Origin: Aphodosoma sp045631465 | GTDB lineage: Bacteria > Bacteroidota > Bacteroidia > Bacteroidales > Paludibacteraceae | Direction of reading: 5' to 3' | DNA: 64,000 nt | Assembly: GCA_045631465.1 (NCBI GenBank) | Contig: JAZQUV010000030.1 | Span: 43,610-107,609, forward strand | Part shown: positions 47,078 through 56,889 of the stretch, piece by piece | Position numbering within the stretch: position 1 is the first letter of the stretch | How the letters are laid out: the number at the start of each line of letters is the position of its first letter | Translations under genes and position numbers: made by a program | Notes under the pieces: generated by a model | Told to the model about the DNA's origin: nothing | Databases searched by the model: none | Seen by the model: only the letters and a program-made list of their open reading frames with translations

Positions 47078-50000
47078 TCAATAAATAACTATTTGTTGTA
47101 TATCACGTTGATTACTTTCAGATATAAAATCAAAAATATAGAATCCTTTTTCAAGGTAGATTGTATTCATACCATTTTCAATATCAAACTCCTTATACAA
47201 CAATCCCGAAGAAGTCCAAACTCTCAAGCGTGCACTACTACTTGCACACACATTTGCTATAGAACTTTCATTATTCGAAACCGAAAATACCACCTTCTTA
47301 TCTTCTTCAACTTGCGAATAATCAAACAAATCAATCACACAAGACATCAACTGAACATCACTACCCTCGCGTGTCAACAACACAGCATATTCCGCATCCA
47401 AATCCAATCCATCTTCTTCATACAATATCGACGAAATTGCGCCTTCTATAGGAGTTCCATTCTTGTACCATTGGAATGAAGTAAACTCATAATTTCCTCC
47501 ATTGTAATCCGAATTTTTCACTGCCAAAACATCATTCCATCTTTGAACTAACACCTCTTTTGAGTAAAGCACCATAAGAGGAATCATCTCTCCATCTTTA
47601 CCTCCGCCACACGATTCATCTCCAAACTTAACATTCAATGTATATATACCAGGCACAATATCCTCTGGCATTGGTATCACCAACTGCGAATCTATCGGCC
47701 TAAGCACATCAGTCTCGTCATAGCTATTCGCATCCGAAACTATCTGAGCCGTATAAGAAAGTATTTTACCCGAAATAATATCATAACCAACATTAAAACT
47801 ATTTTCGTCGGCACACACCGTAACCAACGAATCAAAATTAACATAAAGCGCTTGATTCACAACAATATTAAGGTCCACAATACTATCACAACCCAACGAA
47901 GTCTTACCTACAAATCTGTACGTACCTGTCTCTTTAATCTCCCTCTCATTAAAAACATATATTTCATCACTACAAATAGTATCATACACAATAGTATCAA
48001 ACGGATGCGCCACAACCAAATCCAACACAACAATGCTATCACAGCCATAATCAGTGCGCACAGTATCCGAATAATAACCTCCTTCAGAGTAATTATTCCC
48101 ATTAAATTCATAATACGAACCCTCACACACAACAGCATGCAACGTATCTATCATCTCGCCCACCTCTGGCAACACAATAGTGAACACCGTGTCATCCATA
48201 CATTTTCCGTCTGCAATACCAGCCGAAAATCTCACTGTATATTCACCGCCTGAGTCGGGATAGATATGAGTCGGACTCTCCGAAGTAGAAGTCTTACCAT
48301 CACCAAAATCCCAAAAGAAAGATTCACACTTCTCTGGTGTCGACACACTATCTTTTGTAATCTGATTTATACGTTTCACATAACTTTGGTTATCAAACAC
48401 AACAGTATTACGACACGATTTCACCTCATGCGTATAATCAACTTTTGCGCGAGGCCAACGTCCAACCATAGAAGCTATTAAGGTGTAATAACAATTAGTA
48501 TTCGTAGGCTGAATCACATCCAAATAATAAGTAAGAGTATCCGTTGCAGGACGAGAAAAATATTGCGAATCACAAACAATCTCCTCCGGTCTATCAGGCA
48601 AATACCATCTATACTTAAATCCATCAGGCCCCTTGAATATAGTGCTATCAGCATCACCACAAGTCAACCCCTTAATCTTACCATCCGAGCATCCCAATGT
48701 GAAATAAGCATATCCATAATGCCCCGTTTGAGTACAATCATAAGTCGTAAGTCGTATTACCAACGATTGCCCATGGAATTTCGACAAGTTTACCGACACC
48801 TTAGTCCAATCTTTCCACCAACCATTATCCATTTGGTGCCAACCATCTTTTATGCTTGTATTAAAACCCGCTGAGAAATAAGCCTCACCACAACCAAACT
48901 CATCTATCGGATTTTCTCTTTGGTCTAAGATTTCCAACGTAAATCGAGGTTGCGACAAAGAATCATGATCTGGGTCTTCCAACACTACCGCATAATTAAG
49001 CTCCAATATAGCCGATGTCAAAGTATCTACATAATAGTTATACTCTACAGACTCGGCCTCGCCACCCACCTTCCAGTTGCCAAGACGAACCGACGCAATC
49101 TCTCCGTCAGGCACTGTTTTCAATCCACCTTTTGTGCGAGGGTCACATTCATATGGGTCCCAATGCAACGTATGACGAGACTCACTTGCTTGATAACCAA
49201 AATCCACCACTCCAGCCCTCTCTCTTGGGTCTTTTGTTGTACCATTAAAACAGTTAGTATTCGACAAACTCAAATAATCAATACATCTTACAGCCGGATA
49301 AAACAAAAATTTAGAAATAGACGACCAAGCACCCACAACACCATCACATTTCGAACGAACATAATAGGTACACATACCCTCAGGTAATCCCGAAATCTCT
49401 TTCGATGTAGTAGTCACATCCAAAAACTCCAACTTCTGACCGGTCAAGTTATTCACACAACGCACATCATAAGCATCAGCATTCCCGTTCCAAGTCAACA
49501 ACACACCATCACCCTTTGTTGCCGCTCTGAGTTGAGAAGGTCGACTACAACGACCATACTCCATAATCAACAAATTATCAATCGAAACAGCAGGCTGATA
49601 AGCATCCAAAACACCATTATTCCACACAAACACAAGATAATAATCTTGTTGCCCATCCGAGCGGATTGTGTCCGATATCACATTCCAAGTGCGCTGACCA
49701 CGACGCAACGAGTCTGTACCAAAATACAATCCATACGTTGGTATCCACTCTTGCATATTGCTCGTAGTAATAGACGCCAATCGCTCAATAGTCTTAGTAT
49801 CACTACCTGGAATCCAGCAAACATACAACCCATCCGTACTACGACCCCCTGCTTGCCAGTCAAACGACAACTCATAAAGCCCCGCATCAAGTCTCATCTT
49901 TCTATAGGCCACCACCGAAACCCCAACATTTTTGTATGTTGACGAAGCTCCATTATCATTCGACACAAACAAACCATATTCATCTCCATTAGCACCAGGC

Positions 50001-50194
50001 TTACCCCAATACCATTTATTTGCACACTTTCCCCCATTAGGTCCGGCATTCAACACCCAACAACTATCTCGCTCAAAATCATCTTCAAAATCCGACAGAT
50101 AACCCGTTGATGTAACTACTGTTTGTGAAGACAAAAAATTCACAACAAAAAAACAAGTAAACAATAGGTACAAAACCTTACTTATATTTCTCAT
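47078..50194 (-). CDS. Large secreted protein with T9SS-like tail (paralogue B)
   Basis: A 1,038-residue exported protein and the first gene of the operon. Its domain order matches paralogue A: signal peptide, adhesin-like domain (LSDFEDDFERDSCWVLNAGP), fibronectin III-like module, and the shared central domain (HTLHWDPYECDPRTKGG, IASVRLGNWKVGGEAE). A clear PKD domain (CESFFWDFGDGKTSTSESPT) and two GCDS repeats (YYSDTVRTDYGCDSIVVLDL) come next. The end (LRVWTSSGLLYKEFDIENG, GFYIFDFISESNQRDIQQIV) looks like a diverged T9SS tail. A tandem duplication gave rise to the pair. The promoter is at 50241-50272. Confidence 0.85.
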   Translation of the reverse strand: MRNISKVLYLLFTCFFVVNFLSSQTVVTSTGYLSDFEDDFERDSCWVLNAGPNGGKCANKWYWGKPGANGDEYGLFVSNDNGASSTYKNVGVSVVAYRKMRLDAGLYELSFDWQAGGRSTDGLYVCWIPGSDTKTIERLASITTSNMQEWIPTYGLYFGTDSLRRGQRTWNVISDTIRSDGQQDYYLVFVWNNGVLDAYQPAVSIDNLLIMEYGRCSRPSQLRAATKGDGVLLTWNGNADAYDVRCVNNLTGQKLEFLDVTTTSKEISGLPEGMCTYYVRSKCDGVVGAWSSISKFLFYPAVRCIDYLSLSNTNCFNGTTKDPRERAGVVDFGYQASESRHTLHWDPYECDPRTKGGLKTVPDGEIASVRLGNWKVGGEAESVEYNYYVDTLTSAILELNYAVVLEDPDHDSLSQPRFTLEILDQRENPIDEFGCGEAYFSAGFNTSIKDGWHQMDNGWWKDWTKVSVNLSKFHGQSLVIRLTTYDCTQTGHYGYAYFTLGCSDGKIKGLTCGDADSTIFKGPDGFKYRWYLPDRPEEIVCDSQYFSRPATDTLTYYLDVIQPTNTNCYYTLIASMVGRWPRAKVDYTHEVKSCRNTVVFDNQSYVKRINQITKDSVSTPEKCESFFWDFGDGKTSTSESPTHIYPDSGGEYTVRFSAGIADGKCMDDTVFTIVLPEVGEMIDTLHAVVCEGSYYEFNGNNYSEGGYYSDTVRTDYGCDSIVVLDLVVAHPFDTIVYDTICSDEIYVFNEREIKETGTYRFVGKTSLGCDSIVDLNIVVNQALYVNFDSLVTVCADENSFNVGYDIISGKILSYTAQIVSDANSYDETDVLRPIDSQLVIPMPEDIVPGIYTLNVKFGDESCGGGKDGEMIPLMVLYSKEVLVQRWNDVLAVKNSDYNGGNYEFTSFQWYKNGTPIEGAISSILYEEDGLDLDAEYAVLLTREGSDVQLMSCVIDLFDYSQVEEDKKVVFSVSNNESSIANVCASSSARLRVWTSSGLLYKEFDIENGMNTIYLEKGFYIFDFISESNQRDIQQIVIY

Positions 50195-50240
50195 AATTTA
50201 CTAAAAATTAGTCTACTAATTACAAATTTATTTCAGCCTA

Positions 50241-50272
50241 CAAAGATACAAATTTATTCCATAACCACCAAA
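50241..50272 (-). promoter_or_regulatory. Promoter of the large secreted protein operon
   Basis: On the minus strand, TTTG (50272-50269), a 20-base gap, then TATCTTTG (50248-50241), about 47 bases upstream of the first start. A near-ideal consensus match. Confidence 0.75.
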
Positions 50273-50300
50273 TTATTCGAAGAAAATATCCCCCCAAAAA

Positions 50301-50321
50301 ATACCCACTCTCAGTGTGTAT
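50301..50321. repeat. ACACACT-CTC-AGTGTGT hairpin, copy 4
   Basis: ATACCCACT, CTC, AGTGTGTAT, with one mismatch; same family as 22855, 22948 and 23894. Confidence 0.65.
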
Positions 50322-50406
50322 CACCACTCCAAAACCCCCAAATTCTATCCACCCAAATCACATAAAAAAATACAACCTACACAATTAAATAATATTAAAA
50401 AACACT

Positions 50407-50429
50407 TTTTTATCGAAAAACGATAAAAA
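50407..50429. promoter_or_regulatory. TTTTTATCG-5-CGATAAAAA inverted repeat
   Basis: Perfect 9-bp arms around AAAAA, ending three bases before the -33 box of the M16 promoter. An identical-arm copy is at 57929-57951. Candidate operator. Confidence 0.6.
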
Positions 50430-50431
50430 TA

Positions 50432-50463
50432 TTTGGTGGTTTGAGTTTTTTTATGTTACTTTG
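50432..50463 (+). promoter_or_regulatory. Promoter of the first M16 peptidase gene
   Basis: TTTG at 50432-50435, a 20-base gap, then TTACTTTG at 50456-50463 (one mismatch to TAnnTTTG). It leaves a leader of roughly 75-80 bases. Confidence 0.6.
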
Positions 50464-50546
50464 CATTGTGAAAAATAACGAATTAGACCCTCATGTCTAA
50501 TAAGTCCTATTTGACAATTCAATAAAACTATAAAATCTCTACAAAA

Positions 50547-53354
50547 ATGAAAAAGTTATTATCTCTATTTGCAGTTATCCTTTTGACTGCAACTGGTTTA
50601 ATGGCTCAAGAGCCACAACCACTCCCTATCGACACAAACGTTCGCGTAGGCGTGCTCGATAATGGTCTTACTTACTACATCCGTTACAACAACCAACCTA
50701 AAGAACGTTGCGAATTCCACATTGCTCAAGCCGTTGGTGCTATCCTCGAAGAAGACCACCAAAATGGTCTCGCCCACTTCCTCGAACACATGGCGTTCAA
50801 CGGAACTACCAACTTCCCTGACAAACTTCTCATCAACTATTTCGAGTCAGTTGGTGTTGGTTTCGGTAGCAACATCAATGCCTATACATCTCTCGACGAA
50901 ACGGTTTATCGTCTCTCTAACGTGCCTACTCGCGAAGAGATTCTCGACAGCGCCCTCCTCGTGCTCCACGACTGGTCATGCGCTATCGCTCTTCAAGAAG
51001 AAGAGATTGACAACGAACGTGGTGTAATCCGCGAAGAATGGCGTCAAGGCAACAATGCTCAACGTCGTATGTGGCGCGAAGGCAACAAAGTGAAATATCC
51101 TGGCTCGCAATATGCAAAACGCGACGTGATTGGCGACACAGCCGTTATCAACAACTTCACATACCAAGCTCTCCGCGACTACTACGAACTTTGGTATGGT
51201 CCAGACCTCCAATGCGTTGTTGTGGTAGGTGATATCGATGTTGACAAAATGGAGAAAAAAATCGTTGACCTCTTCTCTAAAATCCCTGCTCGCTCTAACC
51301 GCGGCGAACGTCCACGCTACAGCCTCCCTACATTCGATGCTCCTCACGTAGCTATCTATACTGACAAAGAGGCTCAATTCACTCAATTGGCTATCGAATT
51401 CCTTCACCCTGCAATGCCTCGCGAGTTGAAACCAACCGACCAAGGTCACCTCATATCAACAGTTAACGCACTCATCCGTATGATGATTTCATATCGTATC
51501 GACGAAATCACTATGGACCCTAACGCTAACTTCATCCAAGCTATGGGTGGCTACGGCAACCAAATGGGCGAAACAGATGCATTCGAATTCATCGTTATCC
51601 CTAAAGATGGCAAAGAAAAAGCTTCTATGGCAGATATGTTCACTCAAGTAGAAAAAATTAAACGCTATGGTTTCACTACTTCTGAACTCGAACGTGCTAA
51701 AACCGACTACCTTTCTACTCTCGAACGCGCTTACAACGAACGCACTACTCGTCAAAGCCAAAGCTACGCTCAAGAATACTATCGCCACTACCTCGATGGC
51801 GAACCAATCCCTGGCATCGAATTCGAATACGAATACGCTAAAATGGTTCTTCCTCAACTCCCAGTTGACATCTTCAACCAATTGGCTCAAGCATATATCA
51901 CAGACAACAACATCATCATCAGCTACATTGGTAAAGAAAATAGCGACATCGTGAGCGTTCCTACTAAAGACGAAGTGCTCGCTCTCTTCAACACTGTTAA
52001 AACTTCTGAAATCGAAGCTCCAGTAGAAGAATCTTTCGACCGTCCTCTCGTTGAAACTGCTCCTACTGCTGGCACTATCGTGAAAGAGAAATTTAACAAA
52101 AAACTCGGTACTACAGAATGGACTCTCTCTAACGGAATCCAAGTAGTTATCAAACCTACTGAATTCAAAAAAGACCAAATCACAATGTCAATCGAATCGG
52201 AAGGTGGTCTCAGCAAAGTTGCTCTCGAAGACCTTCCTTCTGCTGCTATGGCTACATCTATCGTTGCTTACAACGGTATTGGCGAATTCTCTTACCTCGA
52301 CCTTCAAAAAGCTCTTACTGGTAAAAATATTTCGCTCAGCCCAAGCATCGACGAATACGAAGAAGGCATGTCTGGCGCATCAACAGTGAAAGATTTCGAA
52401 ACTATGATGCAACTCGCATACCTCTATTTCACTGCTCCTCGTCAAGACGACCAAGCATATCAATCACTCATGTCAATGCTCGAAACTCAATTGGCTGCTC
52501 GCGACAAAAACCCTAAATCTGCATTCCAAGACAGTATTTCTCAAACTATTGCTTCGCACCACGTTCGCGAAATGATTGTAGATGTCAACTTCATCAAAAA
52601 AGTAGACCAACTTCGCGCTATCGAAATCTACAAAGAACGTTTTGCTAACCCTGCCGACTTCCGCGTTACTTTCATCGGCAACATCAATCCTGCCGACGAA
52701 GCTACTCGCCAAATCATCTGCACTTGGTTAGGTGGTCTCAAAACTGACAAATCTCGCGAAAAATATACCGACCACGGTGTTCGCTATCCTAAAGGCAAAG
52801 TAAATAACTATTTTGCTAAAGAGATGGAAACTAAAACAGCGTCTAACCGCATTGTATACTCTGGCAAAATGAAAGCTACTCTTGCCAACCGTCTCAACAT
52901 GGCTGTAATCGGCGACATCCTTGGCACTCGCTATCTCGAAAGCATCCGCGAAAAAGAAGGTGGTTCATACGGCGTAGGTTGTGCTGGCTATGTAATGGAA
53001 GACCCTATCGAACAAGCTGTTCTCCTCATGCAATTCGACACCGACCCTGAAAAACAACAAAAACTTATGTCTATCATCCACAAAGAAGTGATGGAAATCG
53101 TTGAAAATGGTCCACGTGCCGACGACCTTCAAAAAGCAAAAGAAAGCCGTCTCTCTTCTCTTGCCGAAGATATGGAAACTAACAGCTGGTGGGGTACAAT
53201 CCTTAACCGCTACTACAACGATGGCATCAACTACGCAAAAGACTACAAAAAAGCTCTCGAAGCAGTTAATGCTAAATCTATCCAAAAAACTCTCAAAGCC
53301 CTCGTAAAACAAGGCAACGTAGTAGAAGTTGTTATGACACCTGCTGCTGAATAA
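50547..53354 (+). CDS. M16 family zinc peptidase (exported)
   Basis: A 935-residue pitrilysin-type peptidase. Signal peptide MKKLLSLFAVILLTATGLMA; inverted zinc motif HFLEH at residues 77-81 with the distal glutamate in NERGVIREEW; a second, catalytically inactive M16 half begins around residue 535 (KKLGTTEWTLSNGIQVVIKP). It probably degrades peptides in the periplasm or at the outer membrane. Codon use is strongly biased to C-ending codons (AAC, GAC, ATC, CTC), unlike its neighbours, which suggests high expression. Confidence 0.93.
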   Translation: MKKLLSLFAVILLTATGLMAQEPQPLPIDTNVRVGVLDNGLTYYIRYNNQPKERCEFHIAQAVGAILEEDHQNGLAHFLEHMAFNGTTNFPDKLLINYFESVGVGFGSNINAYTSLDETVYRLSNVPTREEILDSALLVLHDWSCAIALQEEEIDNERGVIREEWRQGNNAQRRMWREGNKVKYPGSQYAKRDVIGDTAVINNFTYQALRDYYELWYGPDLQCVVVVGDIDVDKMEKKIVDLFSKIPARSNRGERPRYSLPTFDAPHVAIYTDKEAQFTQLAIEFLHPAMPRELKPTDQGHLISTVNALIRMMISYRIDEITMDPNANFIQAMGGYGNQMGETDAFEFIVIPKDGKEKASMADMFTQVEKIKRYGFTTSELERAKTDYLSTLERAYNERTTRQSQSYAQEYYRHYLDGEPIPGIEFEYEYAKMVLPQLPVDIFNQLAQAYITDNNIIISYIGKENSDIVSVPTKDEVLALFNTVKTSEIEAPVEESFDRPLVETAPTAGTIVKEKFNKKLGTTEWTLSNGIQVVIKPTEFKKDQITMSIESEGGLSKVALEDLPSAAMATSIVAYNGIGEFSYLDLQKALTGKNISLSPSIDEYEEGMSGASTVKDFETMMQLAYLYFTAPRQDDQAYQSLMSMLETQLAARDKNPKSAFQDSISQTIASHHVREMIVDVNFIKKVDQLRAIEIYKERFANPADFRVTFIGNINPADEATRQIICTWLGGLKTDKSREKYTDHGVRYPKGKVNNYFAKEMETKTASNRIVYSGKMKATLANRLNMAVIGDILGTRYLESIREKEGGSYGVGCAGYVMEDPIEQAVLLMQFDTDPEKQQKLMSIIHKEVMEIVENGPRADDLQKAKESRLSSLAEDMETNSWWGTILNRYYNDGINYAKDYKKALEAVNAKSIQKTLKALVKQGNVVEVVMTPAAE

Positions 53355-53376
53355 TATTCAGACGTCATAACACACA

Positions 53377-53410
53377 AAAAGCACCAAAACCGATTGGTTT
53401 TGGTGCTTTT
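53377..53410 (+). terminator. Intrinsic terminator of the first M16 gene
   Basis: 15-bp arms AAAAGCACCAAAACC and GGTTTTGGTGCTTTT with loop GATT. Confidence 0.93.
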
Positions 53411-53653
53411 CTTATATTGCCATTGTTTGCTCATAAAGCTATAAGACAATTATATCGACATTGTAGCACGAATGAGGCCTCTATAATGTGCCTCTATCGT
53501 TTCTTTAGAGCCTATTTTAGCAAACGAAATACCATGTTGGTACCCACATATACCCTTCTTGTGTTTTTTGTTTATATAGCGCTGATTTTTGATAATTGAC
53601 ATGTCTTTCTGTGGCGCGTAATAAACAACCTAATCTACGCACTTTCGAGCTAA

Positions 53654-53695
53654 TGTCACTCTTCTTCGGGATAGGTTGCTTGAAGGTAGGGTAAA
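53654..53695. repeat. TGTCACTCTTCTTCGG element, intergenic copy
   Basis: TGTCACTCTTCTTCGGGATA, GGTTGCTTGAAGGTAGGGTAAA; matches the insert in cinA at 27506-27562. The preceding 230 bases (53420-53650) hold nothing recognisable; a 60-codon frame there has no family features. Confidence 0.7.
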
Positions 53696-53714
53696 GTAGG
53701 CGCAGAGGAGAAAA

Positions 53715-53750
53715 AAAATAGGCTGACTAAATCGATAGTCAGCCTATTTT
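53715..53750 (-). terminator. Intrinsic terminator of the second M16 gene
   Basis: 15-bp arms AAAATAGGCTGACTA and TAGTCAGCCTATTTT, loop AATCGA; placed 19 bases past the stop of the minus-strand gene. Confidence 0.9.
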
Positions 53751-53768
53751 TGTATTTATACGTATCTA

Positions 53769-56732
53769 TTAGAGACCACCTTTGAAGAGTTTACCTGAAG
53801 ATACTTTTGTGATTTTGCCCCATTTAGCTTTCAAAGCTTTTTGGTCGATTGTTTTAGGGTCACCTACGATTACGATTGTCACAGGTTTGCCTTTAACGTT
53901 CTTTTCGTAGAATGCTTTGATATCTTCATAAGTAAGATTATCAATAGCAGTCATGTTAACTTTAGCAGGGTCTTCTGTATAACCAAGTTTTTTCCATGCT
54001 TCGAATACTTGGCTCTTAGAACGCATACCAGGTTTAGCAGTCAAAGCAGCTTGGTGGAGATATGTACGGATGTTTTCCATACGTTCTTCTTCGTTTTCAG
54101 GAGCAGGCATGTCTGACAACAAGCTCATAAATACATCAACAGCATCAGCCACTTTGTCGCCTTGTGTACCGATATAACCGAAGAGGTAAGAATCCATACC
54201 AGGAAGTGCACCTTGTGAAAGGTTACCATATGCAGTATAAGCCATTGAACGTTTTTCGCGGATTTCGTTCATCACAAGACCGCTGAAACCACCTGAGAAA
54301 TATTGGTTGAATGCATCGTAACCAACATCTTCTTTGATATCATATGGGTTAGAGTTTGCATAGAAGTAGATCTTAGCTTGTTGTACGCGGCTATCTGCGA
54401 GGAACATAACGTTTGTTTTGTCGTATGTTTGACGTGTGCGGATGAATGGTGATTTAGTATCTACCATGCGCTCTTTCATTGGGATAGCATTCATCGATTT
54501 AGCAACTTCGTCGATTGGTTTTTGACCGCAATAGTGAATATCTACTGCATAACCAAATGCTTCTTGGATAGTTGTAGTAAGGTTAGTTTTGTTAACCAAA
54601 TAGTTTTCGATAAGTTGTCCGTCAGGAGTTACAGAATATGTGTAGAGCTCTTCCATTGGGATACGATCGATGAAGTGTGAGTTTTCGCCATAAAGCACGT
54701 ATTCGAGCAATGCAGAAGCAACTGTGTTAGGATTACGTTTTTCAGAGTAGCGGCTCCAATATGCGTTAGATACTACCGATTTGATTTGTTTGTCATCAAG
54801 GTTAGGCATCATCACGTGTTTTGAAAGAAGAGCAAGGATTTGATCCAAGTTGTTTTCATCACCGTGAACTGTGATATAGAAATAGCTTTCTGATACACCG
54901 AAGCTGAATGTTGCACCAAGTTCTGAATATTGACGACGAACAGCTTGAGCATCGAGGTTAGGCATCATACCTGCTGTATTCATCAACGATGCAGCATATT
55001 CGAGTTTTGGCAATTCGTGTGTACCAACACCATATTTCAATGTGAGTGAGAATACGTTGTTTGCTGTGTTAGGAGCGTAGAACAATTTAACGTTTTTGTA
55101 GAGTTCGCGTTCTGTTACGTCAGCAAAGTTGTTGAACACTTCTACTTGTGGAGTCACAGGGATTGCTTTGAATTCTTTAGCATATGGAGTCTCTACGCCT
55201 TTAGGTGGGTTAAGAGGTTTGATAGCAGGTTTAGCCAATTTGTTCTTTTTAGGGTCACCTTCTGTGATTTCGAGAGTCATATGTTTAGCATCAGCTGGGA
55301 GGTATTGGTTGATTACGCGCACCACGTCAGCTTTTGTGATAGCTTTGATAGCTTCGTTTTCGTTAAGATAAGCATCAATACCTTCACCGTATGCAAATGA
55401 ATAAGTCACCATATTCACTTTAGCATCAGTTGATTCGAATTGAGTTGTGTATGATTGAAGCAATTGTGCAATCACTGAGTTGAACAACCAATCAGGAATT
55501 GTGTTTTCGTTACGAAGTTTGTCAATCTCTTTAGTAATGTAACGTTGAGTTTGAGCAAATGTTTCGAATGTACGTTGTTGTACGTCATAGTAAGGCACGC
55601 CTACAACCATAATACGACCAGCTTCACGACGTGAGTCAAGTGATACATAAGCTGTTGACAATGTGTTGTCGAGCATCAATTTGTCGAGAAGACCTGTGCT
55701 GTGAGAGTTGTTCAAAAGGTTGAATGCTACGCTAAGAGCCAATTCGTCTTTAGAACCTTTTTTCACGCCAGGATATACCCAATATACCATTGGAGAGTAA
55801 CCCAATTTAGCTTTGAATTTTTCGTTGCCTACAAATTGAGTGTCTTCGAATTTAGCACGAGCAGGGATTTCTTTAGGTTGAAGACGACCGAATTTTTCAG
55901 CGATAAGTGGTTTAGCTGCTTCTGCGTCGAAGTTACCTACGAGCATCAAACACATGTTGTTAGGCACATACCATGTTTCGAAGAATTCGATAAGTTTCGA
56001 AAGTGATGGGTTTTTCAAGTGGTGTTGATAACCGATTACATCACGTTCGTATGGAGTACCTTTGTAGATATTACCAAACAAGAATTGACGTTGGTGTGTG
56101 CCAAGTTCGTCTTGATACATGTTGAACTCTTCGTATACGTTTTCGAGCTCTGCTTGGAACGAACGGAATACTGGGTTCAACAAACGTTCTGAGTTAAGTT
56201 CCAACCATTTTTCCAAAGCACTTGCTGGGAATGAGTTGAAATAAGCAGTCAAGTCGTACGAAGTAAATGCGTTCAAGTTAGCACCACCATAACCTTCTGT
56301 AAGGTTAGAGAAGTCGTCTGTTGCACCATATTGAGCAGCTTCGAGCGATACTTCATTGATTTTTTTGATGAGCTCAAGACGTTTAGCTTCGTCTGTTTCA
56401 GCATTGAATTCGTTGTAAAGAGCAATGATTTGTTCGTAGAGAGGTTTCTCTTTTGCCCAATCGATAGCACCGATTTTGTCAGTACCTTTGAACAACATGT
56501 GTTCGAGGTAGTGAGCAAGACCAGAATAGTCTGATGGTTCGTCTACAGCACCTGCACGACAAACAACACGTCCGTGCACATCTGTTGCTTCTTTATCTTC
56601 CCAAAGGAACACTGTCAAGCCATTTTCAAGCTTGTACTCTTGTAGCCCACGACCATGATTGATTGTTTGAGCCACGATACTTGCAGTTGCCATCAAAAGC
56701 ACCACAAGAGTTGCAAAAAGTTTGTTTTTCAT
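53769..56732 (-). CDS. M16 family zinc peptidase (exported), second copy
   Basis: A 987-residue pitrilysin-type peptidase of a different subgroup from the one at 50547. Signal peptide MKNKLFATLVVLLMATASIV; zinc motif HYLEH at residues 74-78 with the distal glutamate in LENVYEEFNMYQDE; a second M16 half begins around FKAIPVTPQVEVFNN. Codon use is also that of a highly expressed gene, but biased to other codons, with many GTT, GCT and GAA. The two M16 genes are convergent, each with its own terminator, and are not recent duplicates. Confidence 0.93.
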   Translation of the reverse strand: MKNKLFATLVVLLMATASIVAQTINHGRGLQEYKLENGLTVFLWEDKEATDVHGRVVCRAGAVDEPSDYSGLAHYLEHMLFKGTDKIGAIDWAKEKPLYEQIIALYNEFNAETDEAKRLELIKKINEVSLEAAQYGATDDFSNLTEGYGGANLNAFTSYDLTAYFNSFPASALEKWLELNSERLLNPVFRSFQAELENVYEEFNMYQDELGTHQRQFLFGNIYKGTPYERDVIGYQHHLKNPSLSKLIEFFETWYVPNNMCLMLVGNFDAEAAKPLIAEKFGRLQPKEIPARAKFEDTQFVGNEKFKAKLGYSPMVYWVYPGVKKGSKDELALSVAFNLLNNSHSTGLLDKLMLDNTLSTAYVSLDSRREAGRIMVVGVPYYDVQQRTFETFAQTQRYITKEIDKLRNENTIPDWLFNSVIAQLLQSYTTQFESTDAKVNMVTYSFAYGEGIDAYLNENEAIKAITKADVVRVINQYLPADAKHMTLEITEGDPKKNKLAKPAIKPLNPPKGVETPYAKEFKAIPVTPQVEVFNNFADVTERELYKNVKLFYAPNTANNVFSLTLKYGVGTHELPKLEYAASLMNTAGMMPNLDAQAVRRQYSELGATFSFGVSESYFYITVHGDENNLDQILALLSKHVMMPNLDDKQIKSVVSNAYWSRYSEKRNPNTVASALLEYVLYGENSHFIDRIPMEELYTYSVTPDGQLIENYLVNKTNLTTTIQEAFGYAVDIHYCGQKPIDEVAKSMNAIPMKERMVDTKSPFIRTRQTYDKTNVMFLADSRVQQAKIYFYANSNPYDIKEDVGYDAFNQYFSGGFSGLVMNEIREKRSMAYTAYGNLSQGALPGMDSYLFGYIGTQGDKVADAVDVFMSLLSDMPAPENEEERMENIRTYLHQAALTAKPGMRSKSQVFEAWKKLGYTEDPAKVNMTAIDNLTYEDIKAFYEKNVKGKPVTIVIVGDPKTIDQKALKAKWGKITKVSSGKLFKGGL

Positions 56733-56773
56733 ATTAAAAAAATTAGTTGTTTATATTGAGCCTTATTATAAAT

Positions 56774-56815
56774 GGTTAAAGGTTAAAGGTTAGAGGTTAG
56801 AGGTTAGGGGTTAAT
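56774..56815. repeat. 7-bp-period tandem array (GGTTAAA type), six units
   Basis: GGTTAAA, GGTTAAA, GGTTAGA, GGTTAGA, GGTTAGG, GGTTAAT, in exact phase, upstream of the second M16 gene. Confidence 0.85.
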
Positions 56816-56819
56816 ATTC

Positions 56820-56857
56820 TCAATTTTTTCACCTAAAGGTTCAAAGACCTTCGGTTC
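56820..56857 (+). repeat. Short element with ACCTTCGGTT core
   Basis: TCAATTTTTTCACCTAAAGG, then TTCAAAGACCTTCGGTT; see 26114-26157 for its relative. AAGGT...ACCTT can form a small stem. Confidence 0.6.
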
Positions 56858-56889
56858 TCAATTCCCAATTCTCAATTCTCAACTCTCCG
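56855..56889. repeat. 7-bp-period array (TTCTCAA type)
   Basis: TTCTCAA, TTCCCAA, TTCTCAA, TTCTCAA, CTCTCCG. It contains the stop codon of the XRE regulator gene (56879-56881). Confidence 0.75.

Noticed and set aside
43817..50194. The two paralogues as one gene split by a frameshift
   Set aside because: Each has its own start, signal peptide, full domain set and sorting-like tail, so this is a tandem duplication.
53417..53599. A 60-codon frame between the two M16 genes
   Set aside because: No recognisable family, starts inside the terminator tail and lies next to a repeat copy; composition gives no support for coding.
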